This document shows positions 16,514-25,974 of a stretch of DNA of 64,000 nt, piece by piece. The first letter of the stretch is position 1. Each line of letters starts with the position of its first letter. A program made the translations under genes and the position numbers. Where the stretch lies: contig NZ_CP102412.1 in the NCBI RefSeq assembly GCF_024628725.1, positions 20,103-84,102 on the forward strand, given 5' to 3'. The stretch comes from Ruegeria sp. YS9. Lineage in GTDB: Bacteria; Pseudomonadota; Alphaproteobacteria; Rhodobacterales; Rhodobacteraceae. The notes below the pieces were generated by a model. That model was not told the origin of the DNA and did no database searches. It saw only the letters and a program-made list of their open reading frames with translations.

Positions 16514-17776
16514 ATGAAGATTGCGATTTTTGGTCTGGGTTATGTGGGGTTCACGGCAGCATGTTGTCTGACCCGTGAGGGGCATGAGGTGATCGGCGTC
16601 GATGTGAATGCCGACAAGGTCTCGGAAATCAATGCCGGGCAGCCCCCGATCAAGGAACCCAAGGTGGCCGAGCTGCTGACCGAGGCGCTTGCAAAGAACC
16701 TGATCCGCGCCACGGTTGAAATCCCCGACCTGTCGGATGTGGATCTGGCCATCGTTTGCGTCGGCACGCCCAGTTCCACTGACGGCTCGCACAACATGAA
16801 TTTCGTGGCCGAGGTGACACGACAGATTGCCAAGGCCGTTTCGCCCGACCGTGCGCGACCGCTGACCGTAGCGTACCGATCCACCTTCCGGCCCGGCACG
16901 GTGCGGCAGCTGATCGAGCCGATCTTTCACAGCTATCTGGGCGATCGGACGGGTCAGGCGATCGAGATTGTTTATAACCCCGAATTCCTGCGCGAGGCTT
17001 CGGCGGTGGATGATTTCTTCAACCCGCCCAAGATCGTTGTCGGCACGGCAGATGGAAACCGCTCGGCGGTGATGGACGAAATGCACGAAGGTCTGGATGC
17101 GCCGGTGTTCTACACCGCGTTCGAAGAGGCCGAGATCACCAAATTCGTCGACAACACCTGGCACGCCACCAAGGTGGCCTTTGCCAATGAGGTCGGCCGG
17201 ATCTGCCACAGCATGGGCGTGTCGGCAAAAACCATGCACGAGATTTTCGTCTCGGATACCAAGCTGAACATCTCGGCCTATTACACCCGCCCGGGGGGCG
17301 CGTTTGGGGGGTCCTGCCTGCCCAAGGATGTGCGTGCGCTGCAACATATCGCCGGTGAGGTGGGGGCGCATACCCATCTGATCGACAGCCTGTTGCAGAC
17401 CAATCAGGCACATAAAACCTATCAGGCGCAGGATATCATGGCACGGGTGCCCGAGGGCGGCCGGGTGCTGATGGCGGGGCTGGCCTTCAAGGCCGGAACC
17501 GACGATCTGCGCGAAAGCCCCAATGTCGATATCGCCCGGCGCCTGTTGCAGGCGGGCTATCAGTTGTCGATCTATGATCCGGCCATCAAACCGGCCGATC
17601 TGCGGGGGCAGAACCTTGGTTATGCCTTTACCCACCTGCCCAACGTGGGCAGCCTGCTGGTGGACCGCGCCACGGCCGAGGCCGGGCCCTGGAATCTGGT
17701 GGTCGGTTCAAACCGGATCGTGAATGATCTGAACCTGGGTGATGCAGAGGTGGTAAGAACCTATGAATATGACTAG
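16514..17776 (+). CDS. algD: GDP-mannose 6-dehydrogenase (AlgD-like)
   Basis: 420 residues of the UDP-glucose/GDP-mannose dehydrogenase family. The NAD-binding GLGYVG sits at 7-12, the middle domain has NPEFLRE and a Trp-His-Ala-Thr-Lys segment, and the catalytic Cys268 lies in YYTRPGGAFGGSCLPKDVRAL. That block and the position of Cys268 match Pseudomonas AlgD, as does the later GLAFKAGTDDLRESPNV. AlgD oxidises GDP-mannose twice to GDP-mannuronate, the alginate precursor. A UDP-sugar dehydrogenase cannot be fully excluded. Its 3' end overlaps the GT4 gene by 14 bp, so that GT may use the product. No Alg8/Alg44-type synthase is in the window. Confidence 0.85.
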   Translation: MKIAIFGLGYVGFTAACCLTREGHEVIGVDVNADKVSEINAGQPPIKEPKVAELLTEALAKNLIRATVEIPDLSDVDLAIVCVGTPSSTDGSHNMNFVAEVTRQIAKAVSPDRARPLTVAYRSTFRPGTVRQLIEPIFHSYLGDRTGQAIEIVYNPEFLREASAVDDFFNPPKIVVGTADGNRSAVMDEMHEGLDAPVFYTAFEEAEITKFVDNTWHATKVAFANEVGRICHSMGVSAKTMHEIFVSDTKLNISAYYTRPGGAFGGSCLPKDVRALQHIAGEVGAHTHLIDSLLQTNQAHKTYQAQDIMARVPEGGRVLMAGLAFKAGTDDLRESPNVDIARRLLQAGYQLSIYDPAIKPADLRGQNLGYAFTHLPNVGSLLVDRATAEAGPWNLVVGSNRIVNDLNLGDAEVVRTYEYD

Positions 17777-19019
17777 CCCTGTACCCGCCGTTCAGCCGAT
17801 CTCGTTCGAAGAGCTGCGCCAGAGCCAGCCTTTGAAGGGCCTCAAGGTTCTGATCGTGGTGGAAAACCTGCCCGTCCCCTTTGACCGCCGCGTCTGGATG
17901 GAGGCGCGCACGCTGGCCGCGGCCGGCGCGCTGGTCTCGGTCATCTGCCCCACCGGCAAGGGCCATGAGGAACGCGTGTGGGAAGACGAGGGCATCAAGG
18001 TCTATCGCCACCCGCTGCCGCTGGATGCCAGCGGGGCGCTGGGGTATTTGCTGGAATATGGCGCGGCGCTGTTCTGGGAAAGCTGGCTGTCGCTGAAGAT
18101 CAAATTCACCCGCGGCTTTCACGTCATCCATGGCTGCAACCCGCCCGATCTGATCTTTCTGGTGGCGCTGCCGTTCAAGCTGTTTGGCGTGCGCTATCTG
18201 TTTGATCACCACGACATCAACCCCGAGCTTTACGAGGCCAAGTTCAACAAGCGCGGTTTCTTCTGGAAGCTGATGAAGACGTTCGAGCGGCTGACTTTCG
18301 CCTCGGCCCGTGTGTCGATTGCCACCAATGAAAGCTATCGCAAGATCGCCATCGAACGCGGCGGCATGGCGCCCGAGGATGTGTTTGTCGTCCGGTCCGG
18401 TCCTGATCTGAGCCGGTTGCAGCACCTGCCCCCGAACCCGGCCTGGCGCAACGGGCGGAAATACATGGTGGGCTATGTCGGCGTGATGGGCGATCAGGAA
18501 GGGATCGACCTGCTGCTGGAATCCGTGGCGCATCTGGTACAGGTGCAGGGCCGCGACGACATCCAGTTCTGCCTTGTGGGCGGGGGCCCCAGCCTGGACA
18601 AGCTGCGCGAACAATCTGCTGAAATGGGCCTGTCGGATTACGTCACTTTCACCGGCCGTGCCCCGGATCAGGACCTGTTCGAGATCCTGTCGACCGCCGA
18701 TGTCTGCGTGAACCCGGACCGGGTGAACGAGATGAACGACAAATCCACCATGAACAAGATCCTCGAATACATGGCTTTCGAGAAACCCATCGTTCAGTTC
18801 GACGTGACCGAAGGGCGGTTCTCGGCGCAGGAGGCCTCGCTTTACGCCAAGGCCAATGATCCGGTGGATATGGCCGACAAGATCACCGAATTGCTGGCCG
18901 ATGACGACCGTCGCGCCGTCATGGGCCGCTATGGCCGCGCCCGGGTCGAGGCCGAGATGGCCTGGCCGCATCAGGTGCCCGCGCTGATCGCGGCGTATCA
19001 GCGGATCTGGAAGGGGTAA
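17763..19019 (+). CDS. Glycosyltransferase family 4
   Basis: 418 residues with the two Rossmann domains of GT-B enzymes: an N-terminal VLIVVENLPVPFDRRVWMEA, where FDRRVW is typical of a large EPS-linked GT4 subgroup, HGCNPPDL and FDHHDINPELY in the middle, and a C-terminal donor site with VGYVGVMGDQEGIDLL and NPDRVNEMNDKSTMNKILEY. The gene overlaps the algD-like gene and is co-transcribed with it, so the donor could be GDP-mannuronate or GDP-mannose (inference). Two ATGs (17763 and 17769) are possible. It ends 12 bp before the convergent acyltransferase, leaving no room for a long terminator. Confidence 0.93.
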   Translation: MNMTSPVPAVQPISFEELRQSQPLKGLKVLIVVENLPVPFDRRVWMEARTLAAAGALVSVICPTGKGHEERVWEDEGIKVYRHPLPLDASGALGYLLEYGAALFWESWLSLKIKFTRGFHVIHGCNPPDLIFLVALPFKLFGVRYLFDHHDINPELYEAKFNKRGFFWKLMKTFERLTFASARVSIATNESYRKIAIERGGMAPEDVFVVRSGPDLSRLQHLPPNPAWRNGRKYMVGYVGVMGDQEGIDLLLESVAHLVQVQGRDDIQFCLVGGGPSLDKLREQSAEMGLSDYVTFTGRAPDQDLFEILSTADVCVNPDRVNEMNDKSTMNKILEYMAFEKPIVQFDVTEGRFSAQEASLYAKANDPVDMADKITELLADDDRRAVMGRYGRARVEAEMAWPHQVPALIAAYQRIWKG

Positions 19020-19031
19020 TCGGCCAGAGCA

Positions 19032-20135
19032 CTACTTTGCTGCTTGTTTTGTTCCTGCCTGCCCATGCGCTTTCCTCGGAAACCGAAGCTTCATGGCCGG
19101 AGCCTCAATAAAGTGCCATGACAGGACCGCGCATAACAGGGAGAGGGGGAAAGACATCGCCATGTTGACGACTGGCGTCACGACGCCAGACTGCGCCACC
19201 AGTTGCTGGATCGGGAACGCGTAGATGTAGACCCCGTAGGAATAGTCGCCCAGCTTGTTGTAGCGCAAAAGAAGCGGGGTTTTGACATAGCCGGCAAAAA
19301 TCACGGCATAAGACAGGCTGATGGCAAAGACAGGCAGAAACAGTGGTGTGAACCAGGCCATAAAGGACAACGCGGCGGACAGGGCCAGCAGCGACCAGGA
19401 CAATGGTACGTGCCTGCGCCAGATGTAAAAAACCATTCCCGACAGAAAAGGCAGACCAAGCCGTGTGAGGACCTCGATCCTTGGATTCACGTCAATGAAT
19501 ACGACGATGACTGTATAGAAACACAGGAACAACAGCGTTAGCCCGGCAAAGATCTTTTTGTTTCCCAGAAATCCAAGCAAGCCGCATAAGAGGACGCCGA
19601 CATAGCAGGTGACCTCGTATGAAAGAGACCAGAGCGAGCCATTGATCGCAGCACCATAGGGGTTGGATTCGAACACGCCCGGCAATGTGTATTGCAGTTT
19701 GAACAACAGCATGTTGCGGATGAAATAGCTGCCGGCTTCGTCCCAAAAAACAGAAGGGGGCGCTTGTGTTAACAGAAGCCCGGCAACCAGAATGGTGATC
19801 ACGGTTACCACGGCAAGCGCCGGGAACAGCCTCAGGGCTCTGGCGATCAGGAATGATGCTGCAGACGGGTTCCGGTCGAAACTGCGCGTAATGAAAAAAC
19901 CCGAAATTGCAAAGAAAGCCCATACGCACATCAAACCAAGCGACAGCCCGTGCAATGTGGATTCAAACGGTTGCCCGAACTCGGCGCCCAAACTCAGAGG
20001 ATAGGCATGTGACACCAGCACAAGACTGGCCGCGATGATCCGGATCAGATTGAAATTGTTATCCCGCCCGTCTGATCGATCTGCGATAAACAGCGCAGGC
20101 TTCCCCGAAATCACATGCACATTATGCTCACTCAT
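19032..20135 (-). CDS. Acyltransferase family 3 (O-acyltransferase)
   Basis: 367 residues, about ten membrane segments. The typical start NFNLIRIIAASLVLVSHAYP carries the conserved Arg and His, FFAISGFFITRSF follows, and the end has WHFIEAPAMKLRFPRK. It should O-acylate a sugar of the exported glycan in the cytoplasmic membrane. It is the last gene of the long minus-strand EPS export block that runs from 29188, with only about 40 bp to the gene before it. It is longer at both ends than the family member at 1623 and not a close copy. Confidence 0.92.
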   Translation of the reverse strand: MSEHNVHVISGKPALFIADRSDGRDNNFNLIRIIAASLVLVSHAYPLSLGAEFGQPFESTLHGLSLGLMCVWAFFAISGFFITRSFDRNPSAASFLIARALRLFPALAVVTVITILVAGLLLTQAPPSVFWDEAGSYFIRNMLLFKLQYTLPGVFESNPYGAAINGSLWSLSYEVTCYVGVLLCGLLGFLGNKKIFAGLTLLFLCFYTVIVVFIDVNPRIEVLTRLGLPFLSGMVFYIWRRHVPLSWSLLALSAALSFMAWFTPLFLPVFAISLSYAVIFAGYVKTPLLLRYNKLGDYSYGVYIYAFPIQQLVAQSGVVTPVVNMAMSFPLSLLCAVLSWHFIEAPAMKLRFPRKAHGQAGTKQAAK

Positions 20136-20177
20136 CTGCGGTTCTCTGGGTCACTGGCACTATCATGGGACACACAA

Positions 20178-21725
20178 TTATTTGGAAGCTGATCTTTGAT
20201 ACAATATCCATGGTGCGGTTGTCGCAAGAATATTGAATCCTTGGATCTGGGGCGGAAACGATTCCGTCGAGCAAACGACAATTGTGTCAGCTTTGGCGTT
20301 TGACAATGCGGTTATTGCGGACGGCACTGTATGATGTGCGTCCGAGGCAACGCTCTGAACCACGTTTTGCACATGGGCCAGCGGCCCGATGATGTGCAGC
20401 GGTTGCTGGGTGGGATCGGCGAAGGTGGGGATTGCGGTGCCGTTGAAAATCATGAGAAAGGACAGGGGTCGGCAGTTGGGCCGAAAAAAGCGTGGATCTC
20501 TGGCGTCTTCGACATAGGCGCCCGCGCCCAGGCTGCGCGTATCATGGCTGTTCAGTGCCTCAAGATACGAGGCGTAACTTCTGCCGTCCTGATACCATCC
20601 GATGCTCAGTACCAGGTTTCGTGCCAGAAACAGCCCTGCGATCATCGCAATGACGATTTCGCGGGACGGTGATTTCACATCGGGTGCCAGAGACAGGCTT
20701 GCGGCCAGAAGCGCCAAAAGCAAAACCGGGATGCGTTCGCCCAAATGCCCGACACCGAACAGGGTCGGGGGTACGATCAGGATCAGCAGCACGCACAGGG
20801 CCACTGCAAGCTTCATGCGTCTGTCGATCTGCCAGATCCCGGTCACGAGCCCGCCGATCAGTACGCCCCACAATACGATGCCAAAGCCCCAGTCGATCGA
20901 TTGCCATGTGGTTTCGGCCACGCGAAGGAAACCATCGACTCTCAGATAGGCTTCGGTGCTCAGCCGAACCCATAATGTGCCCTGTTCGGCATGGGCGAGA
21001 ATACTATCTATCGGTATGGCGCTTCCCGCACCTATGGTTTTTGTTTGGGTAAACAACAGGGTTGGTATGACAGCGACCAGCGCAAGCCTTGAAGCCTTGT
21101 AAAAAAGTGTACGCAGCCCCGGGTGACCGGGTCCAAGAGCAAGTGACAGCTCGACCGCACCCAACAGCAACCCCCACAGCGCAAAGGCCAGCCCGTGAAT
21201 GAAAAACAGGAGCACGCCTATGCACATAGTCACGGTTAATTGCCGGACAGGTCGGTCCTGTGTTGCAATCCAGTATCCGATTGCGCCCAGCAGAACCCCC
21301 AATCCAAGCAGGAAATTCGAAAAACCCCAGATCAGAATATGGTTATACGCCACCAGACCGGCCAAAAACACGGTCAGCACTGAGAGTTGGCCGTGCAAAA
21401 CGCGTGCAAGGTACAAAATGCCTGCGAACGGGGCCGCAATGATCAACCCTGCTATCAGCTTGGCCCCCAAAAGCGGGGGGAGTACATGCATGATACCTGT
21501 GCCCAGAATGTCCAGCCCGAGATTGGGCAGCAGTTGCCAGGCGGCTTCGTAGTTCTGTTGCAACATGGCCGAGGCCGGCAGCTTGGCCAGAATATAATAG
21601 CGGGCGATATGAGCGTAGAAATCCGTCAGCGGCAAAACAGGGGTGACGCACAGGGGAACAAGGCAGGCAAACAGAGTCAGTGCCAGAACCGGGCGCAGTG
21701 AACGGCGTCGAAGTGTCGTAATCAT
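20178..21725 (-). CDS. Polytopic membrane protein, GT-C-like, function unknown
   Basis: 515 residues with about eleven hydrophobic segments and a soluble C-terminal part of about 130 residues. Near the start, LPLTDFYAHIARYYILAKLP has an acidic residue and a His in the first periplasmic loop, the layout seen in GT-C glycosyltransferases that use polyprenyl-phosphate sugars. I cannot assign it to a named family. It lies between the exosortase and an O-acyltransferase in one run of minus-strand genes, so a role in decorating the exopolysaccharide is plausible. ATG 21725 was chosen; a GTG at 21740 would add five residues. Confidence 0.82.
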   Translation of the reverse strand: MITTLRRRSLRPVLALTLFACLVPLCVTPVLPLTDFYAHIARYYILAKLPASAMLQQNYEAAWQLLPNLGLDILGTGIMHVLPPLLGAKLIAGLIIAAPFAGILYLARVLHGQLSVLTVFLAGLVAYNHILIWGFSNFLLGLGVLLGAIGYWIATQDRPVRQLTVTMCIGVLLFFIHGLAFALWGLLLGAVELSLALGPGHPGLRTLFYKASRLALVAVIPTLLFTQTKTIGAGSAIPIDSILAHAEQGTLWVRLSTEAYLRVDGFLRVAETTWQSIDWGFGIVLWGVLIGGLVTGIWQIDRRMKLAVALCVLLILIVPPTLFGVGHLGERIPVLLLALLAASLSLAPDVKSPSREIVIAMIAGLFLARNLVLSIGWYQDGRSYASYLEALNSHDTRSLGAGAYVEDARDPRFFRPNCRPLSFLMIFNGTAIPTFADPTQQPLHIIGPLAHVQNVVQSVASDAHHTVPSAITALSNAKADTIVVCSTESFPPQIQGFNILATTAPWILYQRSASK

Positions 21726-21906
21726 TTCTGCCGCAGGCACATCTCTACCTACATACTAAGAACCAAAAACCTGATCCCTCAGATATCAGCAACAGATCAT
21801 TGTGCAATCTATATTGCTTAATGCCATCCGAAACCCGGGATGCAATGACTTCGGAGGAAAGATTTGGTGGCCAGGGCGCTGTGATCACGTCGAGCTTGCC
21901 GTCTTT

Positions 21907-23526
21907 CTAAAACGGTACAAACCGCGGCAGGCGGTTCAGGCTTGGCTCCATGAAGCGTTGCAACCTTGCATCCGCATCCGCTTCGGTTTCGCCGGGCAGG
22001 ATGGGGGTCACAAACCGGACCAGAGCGCCATCGGTGCGCCCCATGGTAAAGCCGTCTTGAATGACGCTCATCTTGGCGCGGAAATCATTGACCATACGCT
22101 TGCCGCGCTGTTCGAACCAGTAATAGACCAGCTGTTTCGATAGCTCTTTCTGGATCACGGCGCGGTTGACTGAAAAGCTGCCATAAGGCGTGTTGCCGGG
22201 GTTGATCTCATAAGGTTCAAGGCTGAAGATTTCCCAGCCACCCACCGGCAGGCAGACCTCGGGAGAATGGATACCGTCACCTTCGGTCTGCTTGTCGTAG
22301 AAGGCCACGAACATGTTCACGAAGTCGCCCGAACCGGTGTCGATATAGGTAGCATGAAGGTAATCGCTGGCACCCAGAACCTGTTCAACCTGTGGGTCCA
22401 ACGTGGTGGGCGACCCGGACCAGGGGCCAAGCTGCCGTGGATACAGTACAAACGGGTCACGTTCCACAGGCCGTGCTTCGGAAGCGGGCCGCAGGGTCCA
22501 GGCGGTTGAAACCGCAAGCGTCAGAAGACCCGCGACCGCCAGTGCCACCGATGCGCGAATGCCAAAGATACGCAAGGCAACAGAACCCAGCCTCTGGGTA
22601 TCCAGATCAATGGTCTCGGCAAAGGGTTGCGGATTCGGCGCCAGACGCTGCAAGCCGAGTGCCATCAGGAACAGAATGGCGACGCAGAGCAGGAAGATGA
22701 TCCAGCCTTCGAAGAAATGCATGAAGCCTTCAGCCTGCTCGATACCGTGCTGGTTGACCAGCACGCCGATCACACCGATGCGGATCGAGTTCATCAGCAC
22801 GGTCAGAGGGGCCGCCGAAACCAGCAAAACCACCTTGTGCCAGATCGGGCCACGGTAAAGCAGGGCAAAGAGATACGAGAAGCTCAGGATCGGGAACAGA
22901 TAGCGCAGCCCGGAACAGGCCTCGGCCACCTGAAGTTTGTAGACCCCCAGATCGATGATGTTGCCTTCGATGAAAACCGAAACACCGGCCATCTGCACGA
23001 ACCAGACGCCCAGCTCGGACGAAATCCATTGCAGGAAGATCGTGAGCTTCCAATAGACGAACTGCGGCAGCGGCAGCATGAACACCAGATGCAGCACGGG
23101 CAGCTGGTGGTATTTGCCCCGCTGCCAGCCGAACACGGTCAGCATGACGCCGCCCACCCAGATGATCATGGCATAGGTGACGATATCGGGAATACGGGCC
23201 AGGTTGCCCAGAATGGCGATGATCAGGGCCACGGCAATCACCGCCACCCCCGGCCAGCGATCATGCACAACCGGATTGGGGGGTGGCATATCCCGCAATT
23301 CACGCAGGAACAGATACAGCGAGATGATCGGGATCAGCGGGCCATGGCTGTATTCGGGGGTGCTCCAGGCGGCGCCCAGAGACACGATCCCGATCCAGAA
23401 GACGGGCACCGATCCAAGCAGCAGCAGGACAAACCAGAACAGCCCGACGGTGTTCATGACCGGCAAGCCTCTTCTGGCCGCATCAAGGATATTACTGCGG
23501 CTGTTTTTCGAATCGAGGTGATGCAT
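21907..23526 (-). CDS. xrtD: VPLPA-CTERM-specific exosortase, XrtD type (exosortase-EpsI fusion)
   Basis: 539 residues. The N-terminal ~300 residues are a multi-spanning exosortase with its catalytic triad: Cys204 in [12 protein letters not shown], Arg249 in [11 protein letters not shown] and His270 in GFMHFFEGW. The C-terminal ~230 residues are an EpsI domain with [12 protein letters not shown]. Exosortases cleave C-terminal PEP-CTERM-like tails in the inner membrane and pass the proteins to the cell surface; the fused form is the XrtD type, known to pair with VPLPA tails. A protein with exactly that tail lies at 34025-34561. It sits inside the EPS export operon, as is usual for exosortases. 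ATG 23526 preferred over GTG 23529. Confidence 0.93.
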   Translation of the reverse strand: MHHLDSKNSRSNILDAARRGLPVMNTVGLFWFVLLLLGSVPVFWIGIVSLGAAWSTPEYSHGPLIPIISLYLFLRELRDMPPPNPVVHDRWPGVAVIAVALIIAILGNLARIPDIVTYAMIIWVGGVMLTVFGWQRGKYHQLPVLHLVFMLPLPQFVYWKLTIFLQWISSELGVWFVQMAGVSVFIEGNIIDLGVYKLQVAEACSGLRYLFPILSFSYLFALLYRGPIWHKVVLLVSAAPLTVLMNSIRIGVIGVLVNQHGIEQAEGFMHFFEGWIIFLLCVAILFLMALGLQRLAPNPQPFAETIDLDTQRLGSVALRIFGIRASVALAVAGLLTLAVSTAWTLRPASEARPVERDPFVLYPRQLGPWSGSPTTLDPQVEQVLGASDYLHATYIDTGSGDFVNMFVAFYDKQTEGDGIHSPEVCLPVGGWEIFSLEPYEINPGNTPYGSFSVNRAVIQKELSKQLVYYWFEQRGKRMVNDFRAKMSVIQDGFTMGRTDGALVRFVTPILPGETEADADARLQRFMEPSLNRLPRFVPF

Positions 23527-23658
23527 CACGGTCCATCATGCACAATAAGGTGTGGTCTGAAATTATGACGGCCCAAGCTCCCGCTATTTTGATCCGTTTT
23601 CGGGACATTGAGCGCGGGCTGTCCTGATTGTCGATATCATGAACCGGATGAATGAACG

Positions 23659-25236
23659 TCAGGGTTTGAGAGAAAAGCGCCGGCCCAACGTCAGAAAGAC
23701 CGAGTTTGAAGTTGCCGTAAAGCCGTTCTGATCGTCCATTTCATATTGGTACCCCACGTTTACAGCCCAGTCTTTCGTGACCGCCCGTGTATAGGACGCG
23801 CTGAACGTACCGCGCTGGCGCGGGTTGGGTTGACCGGTTCCCTCGTCTTCCTGGTCGATGTAATCGACGCTGAAAGACAGCCCCGATACCGGGTTGATGA
23901 AATAGTCATATGTCAGAAACACCAGTGTTTCACGTGTTTCTATGCTCTGCGTACTGGTGCCGACCCGGCGTTGCACCGTTGCCCCGATCCGGGAACTGGC
24001 CAGCTGATAGCTGTAGTCAAGCTGCCCGATCGGTGTGACTTCGTCGAATGGTCCTCTGGTCAGGCCCACGTTGAAGCTGAATAGTCCGTTGGCGCGCTGA
24101 AAACTGCGGCCGGCCGTTGCGTTTATCCGCGACCCATTGACCCCGAATGTCTGGTCAATCTGAAAATCGGCCGATCCGTCTGGCAGGGTTTTGTTCCATG
24201 CGAAATCCCAGACGAAATCCTCGGTTACGGTGTTGGTATTGGTTGTGCGCTGCGTGTCATCCACCTGACTGTAACCGATATTCGCACTGACGGTGGTGAC
24301 AGGGGATACGTCATAGGTCCCGCCAACTGTCACAACCGTCGTTTGCTCATCGGTTCGCACGTTGTCTTCTGCCGAGAAATCAGTGTAGTCGAGACGCAAG
24401 TTGGCCTGAAAAACCGGTGACACCCGCAATGTCGTGATCGCTGAGTAATAGCTTGACTTGTTGTCGAACAGGTTCGGATCGATTGTGTTTGTATAGGTGC
24501 GTTCGCCATAGCTGTAGATGAATTGGAACCCGATTGGGTCATTCAGGCCGGTTTGCCAATTCAGGTTGCCCAGGGAGTTGACCTGATCCCCGATGGTTCC
24601 GGTCACATCGGCGGCATCAATTCTGCCATCCAGATTGGTGTCGGTCAGTGAACGGTTAAAGGCCAGATCCTGTTCGCGGTAATCCAATAGCAGGTCAAGC
24701 TGGCTGTTCTGGCGCGACCGCTGATACGACAGGCGAGCAGACGGGTCCGCAAAGCTGGATGCCGTCCCGATAATCGGCTCATTGGCGATCCGGTACAGTC
24801 CGGAAAGGTCAAGAGCCAATCTCGAATCCGAGGTCTGCTTCAGAATTCCCAGGGCCAGCGTATTCTCCCACCAGGTCGTGGACCCAAGCGAAGGATCGGT
24901 CAGGCGAAGATTGCTGTCATGTCTGAGCGACGAGAGATAATCCAGGGTCACACTCAGGCCGGTCCCGGTCCCAATCTGCTGACCGGTCGGCAGGCCGACC
25001 CTTCGGGCCGGATTTCGCTGTGCCTGTTGTGCGATCAGTTGCTGGCTGGGTGTCTGCTGCACAACCGTCGATGCGACGGTTGTCTGCTGCACGGATGTTT
25101 GCTGTGTCGAGGTTTGTGTTTGCTGCGCAGTCGTTTGCTGTGTCGAGGCCTGCTGCCCGACGGCTGGTGCAAACGAACTTATGACAGCGATCCCACCCCC
25201 CAGAATGGTGGACAGCCTGCTCCTGGATTTCCCCAC
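23659..25236 (-). CDS. Outer-membrane beta-barrel protein of the EPS export block
   Basis: 525 residues: a signal-peptide-like start (hydrophobic residues ~10-26), a Gln/Thr-rich low-complexity stretch (residues ~28-72, many QQT repeats), then about 400 residues of alternating polar and aromatic strands such as QFIYSYGERTYTN and FQANLRLDYTDFS, typical of a large outer-membrane barrel. Barrels of this type (BBP2-like) follow Wza-like genes in exosortase-linked EPS loci and may form the outer-membrane exit or anchor. Only 12 bp separate it from the upstream Wza-like gene. An Asp-rich loop at about residue 200 (DTNLDGRIDAADV) resembles a dockerin/EF-hand calcium site. Confidence 0.88.
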   Translation of the reverse strand: MGKSRSRLSTILGGGIAVISSFAPAVGQQASTQQTTAQQTQTSTQQTSVQQTTVASTVVQQTPSQQLIAQQAQRNPARRVGLPTGQQIGTGTGLSVTLDYLSSLRHDSNLRLTDPSLGSTTWWENTLALGILKQTSDSRLALDLSGLYRIANEPIIGTASSFADPSARLSYQRSRQNSQLDLLLDYREQDLAFNRSLTDTNLDGRIDAADVTGTIGDQVNSLGNLNWQTGLNDPIGFQFIYSYGERTYTNTIDPNLFDNKSSYYSAITTLRVSPVFQANLRLDYTDFSAEDNVRTDEQTTVVTVGGTYDVSPVTTVSANIGYSQVDDTQRTTNTNTVTEDFVWDFAWNKTLPDGSADFQIDQTFGVNGSRINATAGRSFQRANGLFSFNVGLTRGPFDEVTPIGQLDYSYQLASSRIGATVQRRVGTSTQSIETRETLVFLTYDYFINPVSGLSFSVDYIDQEDEGTGQPNPRQRGTFSASYTRAVTKDWAVNVGYQYEMDDQNGFTATSNSVFLTLGRRFSLKP

Positions 25237-25248
25237 CTGTATCAGCCC

Positions 25249-25860
25249 CTATTCGAACAAGCGGCGTGCTGGTACGACAACCACGTCTCCGGGTCTAAGC
25301 ACTGTATTGCCTTGGATGCCACCGCCCGAGCCTTTGTAGTTATAGGTATATTTTCTCATCACGCCTGTTTTACTGTCAGCCCGGCGCAATTCGATGCGCT
25401 TGCGAGCCGCGAAATTGGTCAGACCACCGGCCTGAGCCAAAACCTGAAGAATTGTCGTGCCTTCGGTTGCCAGATGCTTGCCGGGCACATTGACCTCACC
25501 CATGATGAAAACATCGATGGTTGGTCCGGATGCGGCCTGTCCGCCCAGAAGCGGCGGCGGAGCCAGCGACGCCACTGAAATAAAGACTGTCGGCGGCGTA
25601 TTGAAATTCGAGGCCAACGCCGATGAAAGCGACGCGCTCAATCCGCTGGTCGACTGGCCGGCCGCACGGATCGAGCCGGCAAGCGGAAAGTTGATGGACC
25701 CGTCCGGCAGAACCAGGATGGTCCGATTCAGGGTGGGGTCTTCGAGAACTTCAACCTGCAGCGCATCACCCGGTTGGATTTGATAGGATTGCGCCCATGA
25801 TGCGGTGGCCACGATCATGGTAATGACAAGTGCGGTCAAGGACCCGATGACTGTACGCAT
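25249..25860 (-). CDS. Polysaccharide export protein (Wza-like, SLBB domain)
   Basis: 203 residues: a Sec signal ending at ASWAQ (about residue 24), a polysaccharide-export domain starting YQIQPGDALQVEVLEDPTLN and containing VLPDGSINFPLAG, then an SLBB domain with IMGEVNVPGKHLATEGTTI and a closing LRPGDVVVVPAR. Wza-like proteins form the periplasmic and outer-membrane channel for capsule or EPS. There is no lipobox Cys and no C-terminal amphipathic membrane helix like that of E. coli Wza, so the outer-membrane pore is probably supplied by the beta-barrel encoded next. ATG 25860 is preferred; a frame from 25875 is possible. Confidence 0.93.
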   Translation of the reverse strand: MRTVIGSLTALVITMIVATASWAQSYQIQPGDALQVEVLEDPTLNRTILVLPDGSINFPLAGSIRAAGQSTSGLSASLSSALASNFNTPPTVFISVASLAPPPLLGGQAASGPTIDVFIMGEVNVPGKHLATEGTTILQVLAQAGGLTNFAARKRIELRRADSKTGVMRKYTYNYKGSGGGIQGNTVLRPGDVVVVPARRLFE

Positions 25861-25974
25861 ATTCAAATCTCTCACTTTTTTCCTTTATGCCGCCCTACAG
25901 GATACAAAACAATCTGCAGGGAGTCTGATACATACAAGATGCGGCAGAAATGCAGCGGCGTCATCAACTCTGTG

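Noticed and set aside
16514..17776. Calling the dehydrogenase a UDP-glucose 6-dehydrogenase
   Set aside because: The Cys268 block and the following GTDDLRESP segment match AlgD better, though specificity is not proven.
17628..18971. 447-residue minus-strand ORF opposite the GT4 gene
   Set aside because: High-GC antisense shadow; the plus-strand frame has full GT4 motifs.
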